A stretch of DNA of 24,972 nucleotides from Clostridiales bacterium (GTDB lineage: Bacteria > Bacillota > Clostridia > Oscillospirales > Oscillospiraceae): the NCBI GenBank assembly GCA_003533405.1, contig DQDL01000058.1, positions 27,620-52,591 of the forward strand. Direction: 5' to 3'. Of this stretch, positions 23,277 to 24,972 are shown piece after piece. The number at the start of each line of letters is the position of its first letter. Positions within the stretch are counted from its first letter, which is position 1. The translations under genes were made by a program, and so were the position numbers. The notes under the pieces are model-generated. The model was not told the origin of the DNA. It did not search any database and saw nothing but the letters and a program-made list of their open reading frames with translations.

Positions 23277-24392
23277 ATGAATAATAATTTTGACCTGTGC
23301 GTGCCCTGCCTGCTCGGCCTTGAAGGGCCGATAGCCGACGAACTCAAGAGGATGAAGCTTGACGGTGTGCGCTCGGAAAACGGCAGAGTGTATTTTAAGG
23401 GCGGCGCTCAAGCGATCGCCAAGGCAAATATAAATCTAAGGATAGGCGAGCGGGTGCTCGTTGAGCTCGGCAGATTTGAAGCACGCAGCTTCGACGAGCT
23501 TTTTGAAAGGACCAAGGCGCTGCCGTGGGAGATGCTCATCCCCCGGGATGCCGCCTTCCCCGTCAAGGGCTACAGCCTCAACTCGAAGCTGTTTTCCGTA
23601 TCCGACTGCCAGAAGATAATCAAAAAGGCGGTCGTGGAGCGGCTAAAAAGCGTGTACGGCATCGAGTGGTTCGACGAGACGGCGGAAACATATCAGATAC
23701 AGTTTTCCATGATGAAGGATGTGGCGTCTTTGTGCATCGACACCTCCGGAGCGGGGCTTCACAAGCGTGGCTACCGTCCGGCGCACAACGCAGCGCCGCT
23801 CAAGGAGACCATGGCCGCCGCTATGGTAACGCTCTCCCGCTACCGTGGCAGGGAGGATTTCTGCGACCCGTTCTGCGGCAGCGGAACCATCCCCATCGAG
23901 GCAGCCCTCATCGCCAAAAACCGTGCTCCCGGGCTTGACCGCCGCTTCTCGGCGATGGCGTGGCGCAGCCTTGACGGCAGCGTGTGGAACCTTGCCCGTG
24001 AGGAGGCTCGCTCAAGAGAGTTTCACGGCGACTACCGCATCGTGGGTGCGGATATAGACCCCAACGCACTTGTTATCGCCCGTGAAAACGCCGAGCGTGC
24101 CGGAGTTGCGGATATCGTGCGCTTTGAAAAAGCCGATGCGACAAAGTTCGACCGCAAGACCGAAAACGGCATTATCGTCACGAACCCGCCCTACGGTGAG
24201 CGCATCATGGAAAAGCGGGAGGCCGAGACGCTGTACCGCCTGTTCGGCGAGGCGTGGCGCAAAACAGAAAACTGGAAGCTGTACCTTTTGTCCTCGCACA
24301 CCGAGTTCGAGCGCACCTTCGGCAAGACCGCCGACAAAAAGCGTAAGCTGTATAACGGCATGATAAAGTGTGATTTATTTATGTATTTCTGA
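23277..24392 (+). CDS. THUMP-domain class I rRNA methyltransferase (RlmL N-terminal/YpsC type)
   Basis: This 371-residue SAM-dependent RNA methyltransferase is of the RlmL/YpsC group, predicted to make N2-methylguanosine in 23S rRNA. A ferredoxin-like/THUMP region (1-155) is followed by GLHKRGYR (160-167), DPFCGSGT (197-204) and the catalytic TNPPYGER (302-309). The length matches the single-domain Bacillota form rather than the fused RlmKL. AAGGAG lies eight bases before the ATG. It stands alone between the repeat copy 2 region and groES. The exact target base is inferred from the family. Confidence 0.9.
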   Translation: MNNNFDLCVPCLLGLEGPIADELKRMKLDGVRSENGRVYFKGGAQAIAKANINLRIGERVLVELGRFEARSFDELFERTKALPWEMLIPRDAAFPVKGYSLNSKLFSVSDCQKIIKKAVVERLKSVYGIEWFDETAETYQIQFSMMKDVASLCIDTSGAGLHKRGYRPAHNAAPLKETMAAAMVTLSRYRGREDFCDPFCGSGTIPIEAALIAKNRAPGLDRRFSAMAWRSLDGSVWNLAREEARSREFHGDYRIVGADIDPNALVIARENAERAGVADIVRFEKADATKFDRKTENGIIVTNPPYGERIMEKREAETLYRLFGEAWRKTENWKLYLLSSHTEFERTFGKTADKKRKLYNGMIKCDLFMYF

Positions 24393-24444
24393 AACTTGTG
24401 TCGAAATATATATAAAAATTCATAAAATTTTTGTGTTTTTGCTA

Positions 24445-24472
24445 TTGCAAAATCCGAAAAGTGTGTTATTAT
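24445..24472 (+). promoter_or_regulatory. Promoter of groES-groEL
   Basis: TTGCAA (24445-24450), a 16-base spacer and TATTAT (24467-24472). TATAAT at 24470-24475 is an alternative at 19 bases. Either places the start at the edge of the CIRCE operator. Confidence 0.65.
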
Positions 24473-24477
24473 AATAA

Positions 24478-24514
24478 TCGAATTAGCACTCAGGGTTAAA
24501 GAGTGCTAATTCGA
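24478..24514 (+). promoter_or_regulatory. CIRCE operator for HrcA
   Basis: A perfect TTAGCACTC-N9-GAGTGCTAA lies at 24483-24509. The symmetry extends outward to 14-base arms (24478-24491 with 24501-24514). This is the heat-shock operator bound by the repressor HrcA, here just after the promoter and in the leader of groES. Confidence 0.97.
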
Positions 24515-24551
24515 TGAATTTTTTTGTATAAAACATTTCGAGGTAATATAT

Positions 24552-24836
24552 ATGAAGCTGAAACCTTTGGCAGACAGGATCGTGCTCGTGCAGCGTGCTG
24601 CCGAGGAAAAGACCCAGAGCGGCATTTTCCTCACCGCTTCCGCTCAGGAGAAGCCCGAAATCTATGAGGTCGTCGAGGTAGGCCCCGGCGGCGTAGTTGA
24701 CGGCAACGAGGTCAAGATGGAGGTCGCAGTCGGCGACAAGGTTCTCGTCGGCAAGTACAGCGGCAGCAAGATAAAGCTCGACGATGTTGATTACACCATC
24801 GTCCGCCAGAGCGATATTCTCGCAATCGTAGAGTGA
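24552..24836 (+). CDS. groES: Co-chaperonin GroES
   Basis: This 94-residue chaperonin lid, seven copies of which cap GroEL, shows the family opening KLKPLADRIVL, the mobile loop around EEKTQSGIFLT, and the C-terminal strand YTIVRQSDILAIVE. GAGGT lies seven bases before the ATG. It is under CIRCE control and followed 34 bases later by groEL. Confidence 0.97.
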   Translation: MKLKPLADRIVLVQRAAEEKTQSGIFLTASAQEKPEIYEVVEVGPGGVVDGNEVKMEVAVGDKVLVGKYSGSKIKLDDVDYTIVRQSDILAIVE

Positions 24837-24870
24837 ATTGCACAGTAAGTTAAAAAGGAGCGATTGAATC

Positions 24871-24972
24871 ATGGCAAAACAGATTATTTTCGGCGAAGAC
24901 GCCCGCAAGGCAATTGAGCGCGGCGTAAATCAGCTTGCAGATACCGTTAAGATCACCCTCGGCCCCAAGGGC
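24871..24972 (+). CDS. groEL: Chaperonin GroEL, N-terminal fragment cut by the window end
   Basis: The first 34 codons of GroEL are present, beginning MAKQIIFGEDARKA and ending in the conserved nucleotide-binding TLGPKG. AAGGAG at 24855-24860 precedes the ATG. The gene is truncated only by the window edge. Confidence 0.96.
   Translation, partial: MAKQIIFGEDARKAIERGVNQLADTVKITLGPKG

Noticed and set aside
24411..24431. A/T-only hairpin after the rRNA methyltransferase gene as a terminator
   Set aside because: The possible 7-bp stem contains only A-T pairs and would be too weak. I see no convincing terminator there.

Overview
The window looks like chromosomal DNA from a Bacillota (Firmicutes) bacterium of class Clostridia, plausibly an anaerobic gut member of the Oscillospiraceae/Ruminococcaceae. 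The supporting signs are the AGGAGG-type ribosome binding sites, a perfect CIRCE operator in front of groES-groEL, a long-form ribosome hibernation factor, an M29 aminopeptidase, a THUMP-type rRNA methyltransferase and an iron-sulfur flavoprotein typical of anaerobes. The genus is inference. Most of the window is ordinary housekeeping and envelope gene content. I see no transposase, prophage, CRISPR array, rRNA or tRNA.

Layout from left to right. At 66-524 there is a small acidic zinc-ribbon protein, separated by three hairpins from a convergent minus-strand pair (697-4924): an MMPL/RND transporter and a membrane protein carrying a long extracytoplasmic heptad-repeat helical hairpin. A structured repeat (4945-5186) lies in front of the transporter. 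Divergent from it are a CDF metal exporter with a duplicated C-terminal domain, a PAP2 phosphatase and a small lipoprotein (5368-7813). A 527-bp element with 75-bp terminal inverted repeats follows (7862-8388). Next come a large FAD/iron-sulfur oxidoreductase fusion and a HypA-like metallochaperone (8543-11555). On the minus strand are an Asp/Glu racemase and a second heptad-repeat membrane protein (11597-13670).

An M29 aminopeptidase, a six-helix membrane protein and a membrane-anchored TPR/leucine-rich-repeat protein form a tight plus-strand operon (13822-17702). Then come hpf, with a striking leader hairpin, and prmA (17867-19378). On the minus strand is a response regulator / histidine kinase / HtrA protease operon (19464-22856), a CssRS-HtrA-like envelope stress module. 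Its leader holds a second copy of the 4945 repeat. The window ends with an rRNA methyltransferase and the CIRCE-controlled groES-groEL operon, with groEL cut by the window edge.

The observations most worth following are these: (1) the 242-246 bp repeat family, whose two copies both sit in the same orientation between promoter and start codon of envelope-related operons and can fold into a junction closed by the terminal repeats; (2) the hpf leader, where one strand of a ~20-bp hairpin can instead pair next to the Shine-Dalgarno; (3) an MMPL transporter whose coiled-coil hairpin is supplied by a separate protein, with a stand-alone paralogue; (4) the uncharacterised M29 / six-helix / TPR-LRR operon; (5) the oxidoreductase fusion coupled to a HypA-like gene.
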